DNA from: Phanerochaete sordida
Taxonomy: Eukaryota; Basidiomycota; Agaricomycetes; Polyporales; Phanerochaetaceae
Assembly: GCA_019973155.2 (NCBI GenBank)
Contig: BPQB01000013.1
Coordinates: 124,001-188,000 of the forward strand
Direction of reading: 5' to 3'
DNA length: 64,000 nt
The translations under genes and the position numbers were made by a program. Below are positions 1-12,600 of this stretch, piece by piece (within the stretch, counting starts at the first letter, position 1; the number at the start of each line of letters is the position of its first letter). The notes under the pieces were generated by a model. The model made no database searches and was not told the origin of the DNA. It worked only from the letters and a program-made list of their open reading frames with translations.

Positions 1-1539
1 GATAGAAGTAAGACAGATATAGAAGCACGTCCGCCATATACGCGCTGCTCTGCTATCCATAGCTTTGAATGTCGAATTCAGAAGAACCGCCAGACGCGCT
101 CCAAGGCGGGTACACAGGCCGGCGGAGATGGGTGGAAGCATGCGCTTCAACAGATAATGCACGAGGGCGTGCCCAACGTGCATTCAGTGGCCTGGGAGAA
201 CCGTGCGCAATGGAGCCCATCTCCGAGGGCGCGCGGGATGGCGAACGATGGCTGCAGCCAAAGCGACTGAACTCTGTCGTACGCATGGCCCAGGTGGAAC
301 AAGGCGCGCTCCCGAGAGTTCCGCCGTTATATGGTGGTCCACAAGGTGCACTGCTATTCTAGGCCGATGTTTGCGGGAACGGAGACACATCTTCGGGTGC
401 AGTGACGTGCGCTGCCTAGCCGTGTCGTGGTGGTCGCTGCGAAACTATGGATGACATACTGGAGAGAACCTGTGAACTCGACGGACCGCGTGACACAGTG
501 GCACTCACCTAAATGACACAGGGAAGAGCGTAGCCTACGCGACAGAACTATGCAGCACGATTGCGGCCTCGGTGCTCCATCTCAAACTCGTCGTCTATCC
601 AGTCTCGGCGGCTCCGCCAGGGCTGAGAATGGCGGCTGGCCTGCGCGCTGAGGACGAGTGCATTCCAGAACTCGCCGAGAGATTGTCCCAAGCACGAGGA
701 GATCATGCACCACGCCAGCGCTGCGAAGCTATAGAAACGCGGCGGTGAGTGTTTGGACATTGTGCGGGATATGGCAGGGTATTCACAGGAGGATGGCGAG
801 GAAGACCAGGAGGGGCGCGAGGGCTGATGCGGCGTCGTTCATAGTGCGCGGTGCTGGGGGTGGGAAGCTAGGTCATGCCCGCTGGACGGTGGGCGTCGAG
901 AGGGATGGAGGACGTCGGCGGGAAGGCCTGGGAGCGGGTGGGGAGACGCTGGGTGGCGGCTTGGCCGGGAAGTGATCTTATCTGATAACCGGTGGGCTCT
1001 GTGGACGCGGTCCTGCGAAGAGAGGGCCCTGCCTGGGCTGCCCATGAGTTTAAATCGTGTAAGTTGGCGAGGACACTGCCAAGAGGCAAGTCCGCGGTGT
1101 GCGTGCGCAAGACTGACATGGGCGACATGGGGAGGCGGCGATAAGCCCAAAGCGGTATTTTCGTGATAAGGCCGAAAGCGAGCATAAAATTCACAGTCCG
1201 ACGGGGGCAGGCCATAGCCCCAGGCCCCAGTTCCCACCCGCCCTGCCACGCAGCCTACCCCCAGACAACCCCTGCACGTCGCCGCAGCCAGCGTCGGAGG
1301 TGAGCAGGCGGCCGTGGCGTTGTAGACCGCTGTGTAACGCGAGATCCAGCAGAACGGAACCAGTTGCGACCCAGAACAGAGGAACGTCGAGCCTTACCAC
1401 TCCCTCGGATCCCCGCCAGAGCCTGCAACCGACACCGACGCCCGAGCCGTGAGTATCCTCGTCCTCTCGCAATTCATCTCCCCATGCATCTTCTCAACAT
1501 CACGCATTGCCACAGCGCATTTTATCAGCGCAGACCATC
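1..1539. other. No supported gene; upstream region of the CDF transporter
   Basis: I find no reading frame here with recognisable protein features. The open frames overlap on both strands, are GC-rich and low in complexity, and match no family I know. The last 100 bases lead into the CDF gene: pyrimidine-rich sequence ends in a favourable start context (CAGACCATCATGG). The rest may be UTR, promoter or decayed sequence; I cannot separate these by eye. Confidence 0.4.
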
Positions 1540-3489
1540 ATGGTCGTTGTCCAAACTACCGAGGACCACACTCTCTCGGTCCGCCAGATGGACCTCAGGC
1601 CATCCACTCTCGTGCGTGCCCAGCGTTCTGCCGTCCATCCGACCGCCGCGTAATGCTGCTTGCCCAGAGCGACCAAGGCTCGGCCACCGACGCTGATCTG
1701 CGGGACCTCGAGCAGTCCCCGAAGATTGGAGAGATCAAAGATCCCTACGAGTTCCGCAACGGCGTCACCCCCGAGGCCGACCTTGCCGCCATGCGCAAGC
1801 GCAAACGCGGCAAGGGCCTCGAGAGCTACCACCGCAGGCAGAACACCGTCCGTCGTCCTCTCCACCATGTGCCCGCAGAACCCCTGACCCCGCGTACTAG
1901 CTGATCGCCGATTTGCTCAAGCCCATGGAAGAGCATACCGAGGACGCCAGAGTGGAAGAAGATGCGTCCAAAGTATCGGTAATTGAGTGTCCTGGGGGTA
2001 CATAAGCTCGGGCTAACGTGTACCGCCAGGTCCAAATCGCCATATGGGCCAGTCTTATCGCCAACTTTAGCCTCTGCGTGCTGCAGCGTACGCATTTCCT
2101 CTTCCCTCTGGCAGTATATTCCTGATTCGAGAAATCAACAGTATATGCCGCCATATCGTCGCTATCTCTCTCATTGCTTGCCACTGGCATCGACTCCGTC
2201 TTTGACATCGGGAGCAACGTCCTCCTCCTCTGGCTAAACAAAAAGGCGCACAAGTTGGACGCCAACAAATGGCCCGTAGGTGGCGCTCGTCTCGAGACCA
2301 TCGGTAACATCGTCTACGGTAGGTTCACTGGCCACTAATAGTATTCCGAGCCTAACCATGTATACACAGGTTTTCTGTAAGTAGATTGGCGCATTGCAGC
2401 CGTGTCGTTTTGCTTAATGTCCACCAGTATGGGCTCGGTCAACCTCGTCGTCATCGTGGAGTCCATGCGCACGATTGTAACGCACAACAAGAACGATGAC
2501 ACGAATGCACTACATATCCCCTCGCTCATCGCCGTCGCCGCGGCGCTCGGTACGTCCTCCAGCATGCTGTCTTCACTTATTAGAGCGCTCACCGATGTAC
2601 TCCTTCCTCTTCCATTTTCCCCAATCCCGATTTGCGGCTTGTCTACACAGCCGTGAAGTTCGCATTATTCCTCTACTGCTGGCCGCTCCGCAGGGCGTCG
2701 AGCCAAGTCCACGTCCTCTGGGAAGACCACCGAAACGATCTGTTTATCAACGGCTTCGGTATGCGCCATATATCGATCCGCCGTTTCACACACCCCTGAC
2801 CCTCTCGTCTAGGTCTGCTCATGTCTGCCGGTGGAAGCAAGCTCAAGTGGTGTACGTGCTCTTCACCTACTTTCGCCCACTACTGCTCACCCACTACCCT
2901 TACGCAGTCCTTGATCCACTGGGTGCCATCGTCGTACGTCTGCAGCGCCTTGTATATATGCGCCCGAGGCTGACGGGACAGCCAGATCGGTGCAGGTGTC
3001 ATCGTCGCGTGGGGAAGAACAATCTACAAGCAGTTCGAGCTCCTCGCGGGCAAGTCTGCGCCGCACGAGTTCCTACAGCTGCTCATCTACAAGGCTACGA
3101 CGTTCTCGGACGAGATCGAGCAGGTCGACACTGTCCGGGCGTACCACGTGAGTTCACTGTGTTTTCCAACCCAGCTAAGTCGCTGACGTATCGCGGTCGC
3201 AGAGCGGACCCGTAAGTAGACCTGCATCAGTCATAAGCACGGGGGATATTGACGTTTGGACAGGATTACTACGTGGAGATCGACGTTGTTATGGATGCAA
3301 ACACACCGCTCTGGAAGGCGCACGACATCAGCCAGCAGCTGCAGGACAAGATGGAAGTCCTGCCAAACGTCGGACGCGCGTTCGTGCATGTCGACCACGA
3401 GACAACGCATGTACCAGTATGTTTACCTCGCGTTCCGACTACTTTCGGAGGCTCACCTCGCCTGCTAGGAACATCGGAAACACGTGTAG
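1540..3489 (+). CDS. Cation diffusion facilitator (CDF) metal transporter
   Basis: Predicted 403-residue protein in 14 exons of the cation efflux family, which moves divalent metals (Zn, Mn, Fe, Co) out of the cytosol by proton antiport. A hydrophilic N-terminus precedes the membrane domain, whose first helices lie at about residues 86-150. The transmembrane metal site is visible in GIDSVFDIGSN, and the second in the helix around NGFGLLMSAGG, where an Asp of the usual HxxxD is not evident. The cytoplasmic C-terminal domain includes VDTVRAYHSGP and the conserved YYVEIDVVMD strand. The long N-terminus and the motif KWPVGGARLETIG resemble fungal Mn/Fe-type CDFs. Exons: 1540-1611, 1668-1847, 1901-1978, 2030-2087, 2142-2318, 2370-2376, 2428-2549, 2651-2758, 2813-2851, 2908-2933, 2986-3147, 3203-3211, 3264-3416, 3469-3489. 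The sum is 1212 nt, in frame. Two exons are only 7 and 9 nt. The metal is inference. Confidence 0.9.
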
Positions 3490-3629
3490 ACAACTCCGAA
3501 GCCACACCCTCGGGGTATACCCACTCAACATCAAGAATTATCCTGCTTCCAGTCGTTTGCTGCAATATACATATACAAACACGTATCCTTAAATTGCGGT
3601 TCCCGCCGCGCATGTTCACGCTGTGCTCT
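3490..3629. other. Convergent intergenic spacer
   Basis: Short spacer between the 3' ends of the CDF gene (+) and the E2 gene (-). It must hold both polyadenylation regions; I see no distinct motif beyond AT-rich patches such as 3580-3600. Confidence 0.4.
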
Positions 3630-6600
3630 TCATAGACCCCAGGCCTTGACACGTTGCATCCCGCGCTCGAACTCCTCTGCAAGGTCCGTTCCCTTGCCGT
3701 TCGCGGCCTTGGTATGCGGGCGCACGGGTCCCATCTCGTCGTCGCTGCTGTCCCAGTCGTACTCGTCATCACCCCATCCATCTACCTCGTGCAGCGAGTA
3801 CGCGCTGTAGCTGCCGACACTCGGGTTGTCTTTGGCCCACTCGGCGATGCTATCGCGCAGGCCAGGCTGGGTTAGTGCCCCTGCGCCGCGCTCGTGCAGA
3901 ATGTGAGACGCACCATGCGCGGATCTTGGGCTCGCGGGTGATAAAGTGCGACGCGATGACGTCCTGTGGGGGCCGATGGATGGCATCAGGCGCATCCGAT
4001 TAGCGTTAGCGGGTGACGCACCGCCCAGAGGCTGTGCCGGTGCGCGTCGCGCAGCCAGTCGTTGATCGCCCACCGAAGCGTGTGTGCCTGGAGCTGCTTG
4101 TTGTACTCGCTGCTCGCGCGGTTCGTGGGCGAGGCCTTGCCGCGGCCGGGCCTGCGTGACGTGTGAGCTGTGTCCAAGAATAGAGCGCGTGCGACGCACT
4201 CGTTGAACCACGGCAGCTCGATGAGGATCATGCTCTGGATGGACACGAGCACCTGCAGCAGCGTCGACTTGGCCGACCACTGTTCCTCGGGCCTTGGCGT
4301 CGTTAGCGCTATCGATGGCGACAGAGGTGCAGCAGAGATAACGCACCGACCGGGCCAAGTTCCGAGCAGCGACAGGCACACTTTGCCACAGTTGTAGAGG
4401 TTAGGGTTGAAGCGCACCGAGCCGCCGCCCGTCGTGCGCAGGTGCATCCGCGGCGGCGCGTGCGGGTACTCGAGCGGGACAAAGCAGTCGAACTCGAAGA
4501 GCCCGCCCGCGTACGGCGTGCCCTCGGGGCCCGCGATCATGATCTTTCTGCGCGACGGTCAGCAGGCGTTCGCGCGGGGCGCCGCACGCCACTCACATCG
4601 CGTCGTTCCGCACCTCGTCGACGCGCACCCAGATGCCCGCCGGGAGGCTCGTCGCCGTGACCGCGAGCTCGCGGACGAGGTGCAGCCGGTCGCGCGGCGT
4701 GCGCGTCGCGTTCGCCGTCGCGCGCAGCTCGCCCGCGTAGTTGAACGTCGTGTAGCGCCCGTCCGCCGCCTGCGGGAACGCGACGTGTGCAAACGCGAGC
4801 CGCTCGCACTCCGCGGCGTACCTGCGCTCGAGCTCGAGCGCGGGGTCGCGCGCCTTGCCCTTGTCCCCCGCGCTGCTGGACGACTCGGGCGCATCGTCGC
4901 CGGCGGACGCGCTGCGGTTCAGCACGCGCATCGCGCGCTCGAGGTCGTCCCGCGCCGCGATGATCTCGCCGCAGAGCGAGAGGGACTGCACGGCGTTCTC
5001 AATCTCTGCGCCCTCGCCCCCAGATTCGAGGAGCGCGGACGCGCCTGCGAGGAACGCCTCGCTTTGCTTGGTGAGCTTCTGGAAGTAGGTGTACAGCGGC
5101 GGCGCCTTGACCGGCAGACCGTCGGAGGACTCGGCCCACTTATCCCTCCCAATTTACCGCAGGCGCCCGCGACCCGAACCGGCGCCTCCGCGAGCTGATC
5201 CCATCAAAGCGAACCAGGGTCGCGGCGCGCGCCTCCCCCGCACTCGCTCGCTCGTCCTGTCCTGTCCTGTCCCTCCCCCGCCTCCCCCCGCCTCCCTCGC
5301 CTCTCGCTCGTCGGCGCTGGTCCGTGGCCCCCGCTCGCCGAGTCGGGTCGAGCGGGTTCCGACGTCAAAGCGAGCCCAAAGCGAACCTCCACCGAGGCGC
5401 GCGCGCCTCTCGATTACTTCCCCGCACTCGCTCGCTCGAGCTCGTCCTGGCTTCTGTCCCTCTGTCCCTACCCGCCTCCCTCACCCCTCATCGTCTCTGG
5501 TCCGTGGTGCTCGCCGTATGCCTTTCGCCGTCCGCCCCCGCCGCCGCCGTATCCCGATGCCGTGCTGCGGCTCTTTGGTTTCGGCCTACAAGCATCTCGC
5601 GCTTCGCTGCGTTCATCCCCACGGCTCGGCGCACCTCGTCCCCTGCCTACCCGTACGTTATCTGCAACTAATTTGTGCTCGTCGTCGCTAATATGCTCGC
5701 TCAACGAGTCCTCGCTCCCCGCTCCACTCTCAGCCAGCCAGGCGTTAGGTCGCCGCCGCTTGCCTGCCACCCCGCGGCCGCGGCGTGCGGGCACCCTGCT
5801 CGGCGCCCTATACCTGCTCGCTGACTTGAAGAAATGAACAGGGTGTAGTATCCGCACGCGCACGCGCAACTTCCCCAGCTGTGCACATCCCTCAACCTTT
5901 CGCTGCGTCGGCGGCGCGCGCGCATACACCTTCCGTCTTGGTGCGCACACATGCCATCTCCCCGCTCTCGCTGCTGACAATCATAATCGACTCCGCTGCC
6001 TGCCACAAGCACCAGCCACGTACCACGCGCGGAGACAGACAAACACGATCAAACACCGAAACACCGTCTGTCGCCTTGTCCCGTGCAAACCGGTCTCTGG
6101 ACGTCACCGCGCTCTGCGCACGGCCACCTCACTCGCAAGCGGCTTGCAAGCGGCGGTCGCTGATGACTAGGGTGGGAGAGCATTGGCTGGCGAGTTTGGT
6201 CGAGTGGAGCGGGCGTCGAAGTAGCTGCAGGTACGCATATAATGATATCTTTGAGCCATCGCGATTCTAAGCCGCCATGCAGTAGTAACAGTCGGTAAAG
6301 CACCGTCTATAGAAGTAGCTACCCTTCCATAAATACAGTAACTGTCAGCTGCACAACCTCGCGTGAGTAGCATGAGTGAAATATCCGCTCGCTCCGGTAG
6401 GCTGTTTGCGCCACCGCAAAGACAATGATCCCGCCCATGGCAGTCAGCCGCAGAAGTACCTCCCCGACTCGGACTGCCCTCGGCTGAGGGGCTGTCTTCC
6501 ACCACTTCCTATCTGCCACCCACGTCGTGAACGCTCTGGAAGCCGACACCGAAGCCACAAACCACATCCTGATGAGCTCTCCTCACGCCCTCCTCCAGCG

Positions 6601-9600
6601 CTGGCGCCACACTCTCTTCGAGCTCTGTGCTCTTGGTACCCAAGACGGTTGCTACTTCCAGCTGCAGCCGCATGATCACGACCTTATGGAAACACTCATC
6701 CGCCAGCTGCAGGGAAACCCACGAGAAAGTCTCGTCTGCTGCGCTAGGAGGAGTGGCTTCCCTTCGACAGGTCCGCCCAACGACTGGCTGCCAGGAAGTT
6801 GGGTCACGGCCGAGTTCCATGTTACCGGACGTATCGGAAGCGGATGCACGGTTGAGACAACGGAGGCGTGGACGTCCATCTCGCTGTACATCGAGCGGCG
6901 CCCAGATCCCGTCTCCCACTGATACACTGGGACCGCTTACGCGACGCCATCCAATGGGCGATTATGACGCCTGGCCCGTTTCCTGCCACCGTCGACACGC
7001 GCACGCTGTGCAGCGGCTCGAACGGGCCCGAACTCCGTCTCTTGCTAGCTGGTCGCCATGAGCACGCTAGCCGGGAGGTCGGTCTCCTGTTCATCGGTTT
7101 GCGTCTACTATTTTGCTCATCAGTCCACGCACACAGCTCGGACGCGCAGGCGGGTACCCACTCTATGGAGCCGGTGACGAAATCATGGCTGTCACCGAAG
7201 GCACCATCGCGGAACTGCATGGCGCGAACGTTAGCGTCGTCTTCACGCTGGTCTGTCATCCATCACCACGCGCCGCCTTTGATTACATCTTGTGTGGCGA
7301 GCTCACGTACCTCGCGCTGGCGTGATCCCGTTTGTACAATCATCTCGAGCTGAAGGACGACTCGGAGGGATATGATAATTAATCATAAAAATACTGGACA
7401 TGATTAAATTGAAGCTGGATCTTAATCTGCTTCTTCTGAACTGCTCTCATCCTCCGCATCCGCCGCTCGCCTTCTCTGGGTGTGCGTACCGTACTTGCTC
7501 GACCGACCGACTCGGTGGTTTAGCGCGATGTGGCGCTTCACGATCGCCTCCTTGAGCTGGTTTGTACCGCGACGGGCCTCGGGATATTGTTCGATAAACC
7601 TGGCTTCGTCTTTGTCGAAGCTGCACAATCTTGCGGTCAGCCAGACGATTTTATCTGCAGCAATCGACGCACCTTGCGAACTCGAGGGCAATGACACGGC
7701 GGCAGTTGTATTTTGACCCGTTGTAGAGGCGCATGTCGCCCATGTGCCACTCCGGAGGCCAATCCTTCAGCGCCTTCCCGGTCTTCGTGTCTACCTCGTC
7801 CCACTGGCGCACAATCTCGCGCAGGCCTGCCAAGCCTCTGGGCAGCTTTCGCATGACGGCTTGAGGAATCGGTGGCGGTGGAAGCACCTTCTTCGCCTTC
7901 GCAGTAGGCCCAGGTGCGCCGGCACCCGCTTGCGCCGCGGCGGGGGGTACATTAGGGACCAGCAGGTTGGGTGCCAGGCCGACAGGGAAGGGAGGTGGAG
8001 AGAACCCAGTTACCGTACCAGCGAATGGAGGAGGGGTAAATGGTGCCGAGGGGCCGGGTACGAAGTGCGGCGAGAGTCCCGGAGCCATGTTCGGGATGGA
8101 CGGCATGAGCGGCGCGTGGGCTGCGTGAGATGGTCCCACGGTGGCGGCAGAGGGGAGCGACGATAAGCAGGCGGTCGCTGCAGCATATACCACCTGCGGG
8201 ATTTGTGCTACTGCTGCGTTGAGTGCCTGCATGACACCGGAACCTCCAGAGTCATGCAGGCCCGGGAGCTGGAATGTGCTGGCGAAAGTCTCCATCTGGG
8301 TGGTCACCTGTGTCAAGTGGTCGACCGCGCGATACAGACCGGAGGCCGCAACACGAAGCTCGGTGGTGGTCCCATCAGGAAGAACTTGCGCATGGTCTCC
8401 CATGAATTTCCTCGAGGGGTCTCTAGCCATCTTTCTCAGGGCGTCCGCGTGGCTATTCTCGTACGTGCTCAGCTCGTCCGTGAGATACTTGATAAGAGTA
8501 TCGCTCTGGATATCGCCGCGAGGTGCGAGTATCAGCTCCTTGTGTCCCCCGACCACAGCAAACTCGACGTACATGTTCTCCTTTCGCCCACCCACCCCAC
8601 CACCGGATCGCGCTTAGAGACCAGCGTTCGCCTACAGGGCAGTACATGAACCTGTACTGCGCACCCCCACGCCGGAAACTGTGAGTTCCGTACTTGCGGT
8701 CGACGCCTGCTGCCGCGGCGAACTCATTGATCTTGCGCAGAACGTAGTTGTGGTCGAGGGCCTTGTCGAAGCTTACAAGCCCGGTGCTCGCAATGACGGG
8801 GAAGACGAAGTCGTCGTCCTGCAGAGGGCGCCGGAGGAGCTGCTTCTCGAGGAACTCCGCCCAGCGGCGGATGTGAGCCTTGGCATCTATTTCTGGGGTC
8901 GACGGCTGGTCATATAGCTCATACAAGTGGCCTGTATATTATCAAGGTTAATCCTGAGCACAATATCGTCTCCAGAACACGCAGAGAACACGGACGTACC
9001 TTCAGTAGCATCAGCTGAGTGCCCCTTCGCAGACGTCCAGCCCTTTCGATTGACCAGGTTGACCGCGTCGAATTCCTCAGGGTGCGGCTCGTCTCGGCTA
9101 CAACCGCGCTTGTAGTACTTCGCCTTCAGTTCGGCGAGCTCATTATTCCTAGACAATATAGAGATCAAGCAGTGAGGCATGTCGTACATTATTAAACGAT
9201 TGAGGCTTACCGTGTCCACAGAGTGAATGCTCCTGCAAAGTATGCGCGCAGTTCCAGGTGCTCTGACACCTTACGAAGCATGTCCTTGTCCTGGAACGTC
9301 ACTGCTGCCCAGTCGATGGATGACGAGACTTCACCTTCGGACCAGGTCATGATCTTGCGCATGTCCTCGATGCGCATGGCTTCAACATGGTCACGGTCGT
9401 TCTCGGCACGACTCTTAGTGGTAAGAGCCTCGATGATCTTCTGCACGTCGTACGCCGACGCCGGGTTTCCAGAGACTTTGCCGGTCTTATCGTCGACAGT
9501 CCATTTTCCCTGGTACGTCCCTCCCAACCTGAGCGTGATATCATCTGCTACAATTCAGAGATACAGCTATAAATTTACTCACATATTTTCCCAGCGATTT

Positions 9601-12600
9601 TTCATCGCGGAGTACATGCCCTGGCCCGTGGACAAGCTCTTGTCCTCGTGAAGACACTTCTGGGTGAGTAGCATCTCGAGCGCATAAGGTGTGTACTTGT
9701 TAGGGACGTCGTCGAAGGCCTTCTCAAGCTTGTCTAGATCCAGCTCCCGCCAGTTGGGCTGCTTGTGGCCCTTCGCGATCGCATCCCGGCGCGCCTGCAC
9801 ATGCTCGACAAGCCACTTCCTTGCGCGCCGCACGTACCCCTTGTATGTCTTCTTCGTATTCTCCGACAACCCATACTGCTCCCTCCCTTTGTTTCGCGCC
9901 TCCTCCAGGGTCTCGAAATCTACTGTCGCCGCCGCCGTTTTCTTCTTCTTGGCCGCCTTTCCCATATTTGGACGCACGGGCTACGGATTGCGGCAGCGCC
10001 AAGTGGTGCACAAGATCGCAAGCAGGAACCTGCGGCAGGCGCGCGAACGCTGCGAGGGGTGGGGCAGACTTAGGACGTGGTAGGGAGAGACGAGGGATGT
10101 CGATGAGGGAGGCTCGGAGCTTCCGGAGGAGGCCCAGCTCCGCCAAACAGCGGAAGCAAATGTCGTCCATCTCAACGCCGATGTGCGTCGATGTCCAAGC
10201 AAAAATATATCCTTTCGTTCCAGGGCACATACATTCAGACGAGAGGCATACAAGAAAGCTATCCTACAGATCAAGATTAATAATTGACCCTTCCAGGCTC
10301 ACAGGCACCATGATCGGCGATGGCACGGTGAGATCGACGAACATGTCGTCGAGCTCTGGCTGTCGCTCTGGCTCTGGCGAGGGACTGGTCAAGTCAACAA
10401 CCATGGCGTCGGACGAGGACGAACGCCACGGTGAGGCTGTGCGAGCATGGATGCGCGATGGCCCTGCAGGCCCCGCAGACCAGGTGCCTGCCGGAGAAGC
10501 GTTCGACGGGCTGCGCGCCAGAGACGCATCTGTTGTGCTGCGCGCCGCCGGGGAGACTGCAACAGCTTTCGCATCGCGCGGAGCAGCCCTTCCTTTCCTA
10601 GGTTTTCGCGTCCGATCCAGCGTAGTAGATCTGAGTGTAGCAGTAGATTAGTCCGACTGCAAGGTAATATATTGGCGATCACGACGTACGATGGAGTCTC
10701 CGGTAGTTTGTCGATGATGGTAGCGGGGATATGGACGACGGGGCTGGTCTTGATCTTGGGCGCCGCAACCCCGGGCAACAGCCGCCGCTTTGGGAGCGCA
10801 GCGAGGCATGCTTGCGCGAAGTGGAGGGCGTCCTGAAGGATTACCCGTCGGCGCCGGTGAACCCTGTCGGCGGCGATGGGAGCTTTCACTGTATATGACA
10901 GCTTCTGCAGCTAGAGAGTCAGTCGCTTGCGGTGCAGCAACCAGAAGTTGACTGACCTTACTGGGCGTTGATCCCGGCGAATCCGGGTTTTGCATGCGGA
11001 CGACGTCGCACATGGCTTGCCGAAGGACGAGGATCGGCCAGACGTACTTCTCGAACTTCGGTACGAGCTTGGCGGGTTTTCCGAAGCTGAACTTCTCTTT
11101 GCAGATGCGAACGAGCTCGCGAAGGTTAATCGGCGGGGATCGCTCCTGTAGGTCGTACAGAGCGACAGGGCGACTGGTGAAGTCCGAAACGGCTGGTTGT
11201 GCGTATGCCTTGACGACCGCCAGGTCTGGAAACCAGGCAGGGATGCTGGTGGACAGGGAGAGGTGCCGACGGCCCAAATGCCCTTGAGGATCGCTCCGTA
11301 GAGCCTCTCGAAGCGACGCGCGCCATTCAGCAAGTGCTGCCTGCTGCGCGTCACCCGACAGTCTCAGGAGACGAACGAGGTCTTCCCCAAGGCCGTACTT
11401 CGTGAGGCCGAAAGCGGTCGAAGGGCCGCAGTGCTCGAGGCCATCCTATGGGACGAGTCAGGACATTGAGTATATTGCACGGCAAGCTGAGAAACGCACC
11501 GAATAATCTCCTCCGCTGAGTACAGCGATGAGTACCATCGCATCGCGCGAGATAAGACTCGATGTATACACCGAGACTTCATCGTCCTTGCGCTTGAGTA
11601 GACACTTCTGGCCTTTGGTGTCTAACGTGTACTCGCGAGGAGGCCTGCGAGACGGTATTATCAGTATGTGTACATCTATTTCACAGCTATAGGGAGTGCT
11701 CACTCGCGAATAATAGTAAGCGCACCAAAGACGAACGCATCTCCGTCGTTGGTCACGACGGCGTGAATAAATCCAGCCATATTCATGGCCGCTAGCTCGG
11801 CTTCGGCTTCACCAGGAGCCTACAGGAGCCGTGAGCACAGAGATAAGGTGCAGGTGCTGCAGCGACATGACGTACCTCCCAGCACACGAAACCGAGGGCC
11901 CCGATGAGTTCCTTGAATGGTGCGGTAAGATAGTGGTCCTCGGTGTCCACTCGAGTGTTGCGCTTCACAGCAGGACGATCGGGGCCATCGAAGACGAAAA
12001 CCGCGCATACAGGCATTGCAGCAAGGCGGCAGAGGCGATGGAACAAGACCTTGAGCTCTGGGCTTTCGCCCATGCGGGCATGTCCGCGCAGGAACTTCTT
12101 CGTACATGCGGTCATCCAGATGCTGCCAGCGTACAGTCGAGGTTATTAGCGTCCTGCCGAACCAGACGCAGCGACTCACCTTGCGTCGACCCCAAGCCTG
12201 TATCCCCTGAGCTTCCCGTCCATATCGAAGCAGCGTTCCGCGGATACATGCCACAGTTGAGTGCACAAAGAAGGCGGCTCGAGCAGCTTGGATTCCCATG
12301 GTATCATGTGAGCATATACCCTGAGGTAAAATAGCGGACAGTACCTTCCAAAGACCAGGTACGCCCATGGCTACGTGGTAGAACGGTGGAAGGCGAGGCT
12401 CGGTGAGCACAGGGGTGTCGTCGCCTTTTGGAGCCCGGTCGTTTGCTTCCGCCTGGCCATTTTCGGCAGCAAGCCTGTGTTGCACTCAGGTGCTGCCATG
12501 ACCAGAAGCAACTGCCGCCTCACAGCCTCTGTCCCAGGGTGCCGGCGACGAGGGTAGTGGTAGTGAAAGTGGACATGGTCGTATAGTTGAGGATAGACGC

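Noticed and set aside
53..1472. Several open frames on both strands (for example 69-362 and 1191-1472)
   Set aside because: They overlap in multiple frames, are low in complexity and show no family motif; GC-rich non-coding DNA explains them.
10648..11277. Reading the XPG gene straight through to a stop at 10648
   Set aside because: Translates to a Pro/Arg-rich run; two GT-AG introns give a tail with better motifs and end at 10264.
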